Source: Corynebacterium marambiense (lineage in GTDB: Bacteria; Actinomycetota; Actinomycetes; Mycobacteriales; Mycobacteriaceae). From it: a stretch of DNA of 64,000 nt. Both the position numbers and the translations under genes were made by a program. Positions 63,228 to 64,000 of this stretch are shown in pieces. The notes under the pieces are model-generated. The model saw only the letters and a list, made by a program, of their open reading frames with translations, made no database searches and had not been told where the DNA came from. The DNA lies in NCBI RefSeq assembly GCF_016342275.1, contig NZ_JAEIOT010000016.1, positions 180,897 to 244,896 of the forward strand. The letters run 5' to 3'. Position 1 is the stretch's first letter. Every line of letters starts with the position of its first letter.

Positions 63228-64000
63228 CTAGCGGTGCATCGTTATGTTGATGTGGTGGGCGATACCGGCGATGACAGCAATCGCGGTACCAAGACCGAGG
63301 GCTGCGACGATTCCGTTACCGTTGAACAGCTTGGTGAGCATTTCCTTCAGTTTATCCAGCATGTCACTCACTCCGGAGGAACCCTTCACAGAGGAAGATG
63401 AGGGCTTGGGAGTCGTCGTGGTCGTTGTCGGCTCCGCCGTCGTTGTCGGCGCAGTCGTGGTCGTTGTCGGCTCCGCCGTCGTTGTCGGCGCAGTCGTGGT
63501 CGTCGGCGCAGTCGTAGTCGTCGTCGGCTCCGCCGTAGTTGTCGGCGCAGTCGTAGTCGTCGTCGGCTCCGCCGTAGTTGTCGGCGCAGTCGTAGTCGTC
63601 GTCGGCTCCGCCGTAGTTGTCGGCGCAGTCGTAGTCGTCGTCGGCTCCGCCGTAGTTGTCGGCGCAGTTGTAGTCGTCGTCGGCTCCGCCGTAGTCGTCG
63701 GCGCAGTCGTAGTCGTCGTCGGCTCCGCCGTAGTCGTCGGCGCAGTCGTAGTCGTCGTCGGCTCCGCCGTAGTCGTCGGCGCAGTCGTAGTCGTCGTCGG
63801 CTCCGCCGTCGTTGTCGGCGCAGTCGTAGTCGTCGGCTCCGCCGTAGTCGTCGGCGCAGTCGTAGTCGTCGTCGGCTCCGCCGTAGTCGTCGGCTCCGCC
63901 GTAGTCGTCGGCGCAGTCGTGGTCGTCGTCGGCTCCGCCGTAGTCGTCGTCGGCTCCGGAGTCATGCACTTCTCCTCCAATGCCGCCTTAACACTCACCG
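63228..64000 (-). CDS. 3' part of a Thr-repeat surface protein (runs off window)
   Basis: About 256 residues are visible. The frame is open to the right edge; a GTG at 63998 could start it, but the absence of a signal peptide and the KAALEEKC beginning suggest that the real start is outside. About 185 residues are a 13-residue repeat, PTTTTTAPTTTAE with variants. A Ser-rich linker with VKGSS leads to an amphipathic helix (DMLDKLKEMLTKLF) and a hydrophobic C-terminal helix (about 225-248) ending in a basic tail. There is no LPXTG. The VKGSS linker also occurs in the propeller protein at 25298, pointing to a shared anchoring scheme. Confidence 0.75.
   Translation of the reverse strand, partial: VSVKAALEEKCMTPEPTTTTAEPTTTTTAPTTTAEPTTTAEPTTTTTAPTTTAEPTTTTAPTTTAEPTTTTTAPTTTAEPTTTTTAPTTTAEPTTTTTAPTTTAEPTTTTTAPTTTAEPTTTTTAPTTTAEPTTTTTAPTTTAEPTTTTTAPTTTAEPTTTTTAPTTTTAPTTTAEPTTTTTAPTTTAEPTTTTTTPKPSSSSVKGSSGVSDMLDKLKEMLTKLFNGNGIVAALGLGTAIAVIAGIAHHINITMHR
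63414..63955 (-). repeat. 39-bp tandem repeat array (Thr/Ala/Pro/Glu)
   Basis: About a dozen copies of a 39-bp unit (13 residues) in one reading frame, with a few shortened copies (for example near 63487-63520 and 63830-63900). Copies in the middle are nearly identical at DNA level and differ mainly at GTT/GTC-type synonymous positions. This is a coding repeat, not a CRISPR; copy number is likely to vary. Confidence 0.85.

Noticed and set aside
63414..63955. CRISPR-like regular repeats
   Set aside because: Repeats are contiguous without unique spacers and encode a Thr/Pro/Ala/Glu repeat in one frame.

Overview
The window looks like chromosome from a high-GC Corynebacterium. The main reasons are a monomeric NADP-type isocitrate dehydrogenase that closely follows the C. 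glutamicum sequence as I remember it, Thr/Pro-rich secreted proteins without LPXTG motifs, and candidate DtxR-like and McbR-like operators. The genus call is inference from gene content; no search was run. I saw no tRNA, rRNA, CRISPR array or prophage.

Layout. 1-3107: partial adenosine deaminase (-), secreted D-Ala-D-Ala carboxypeptidase (+), YihY-family membrane protein (-). 3388-10707: three tandem paralogous secreted proteins sharing a Cys-bracketed N-terminal domain, Ig-like repeats and an amphipathic C-terminal tail. 10802-13579: S66 peptidase, TrpS, small membrane protein. 14012-22509: a CobN-type chelatase large subunit and its AAA+ and VWA partners, separated by a decayed IS3 OrfA fragment and an AlbA_2/Schlafen-type regulator whose upstream region is full of CACACTG-type inverted repeats. 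22599-23366: secreted trypsin-like protease.

24019-35688 is an L-fucose catabolic region: fucO, then (after a divergent beta-propeller surface protein with a DtxR-like box) fucI, a fuculokinase close to RhaB, fucA, an MFS sugar porter, fucU and a LacI-type regulator. Together these would import L-fucose, interconvert its anomers, isomerise, phosphorylate and cleave it to DHAP and L-lactaldehyde, and reduce the lactaldehyde to propanediol. 35754-39548 holds exodeoxyribonuclease III, a small membrane protein and icd.

39874-58141 (minus strand, about 18 kb) is the most unusual part: ten tightly packed genes read in the order 194-aa membrane protein, exported VWA protein with one TM segment, 1205-aa tubulin-like protein, 940-aa two-TM protein, 926-aa FN3-like protein, GAP1-like protein, cytosolic VWA protein, GTPase, 84-aa basic protein, 134-aa TM protein. 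GTPase + GAP1 + VWA recalls the NTP-dependent 'ternary' conflict systems; here it is joined to a tubulin-like NTPase and an exported VWA receptor, and I see no toxin or nuclease. 58835-64000: Pit phosphate transporter, an exported hypothetical protein, metY with a McbR-like site, and the 3' end of another Thr-repeat surface protein.
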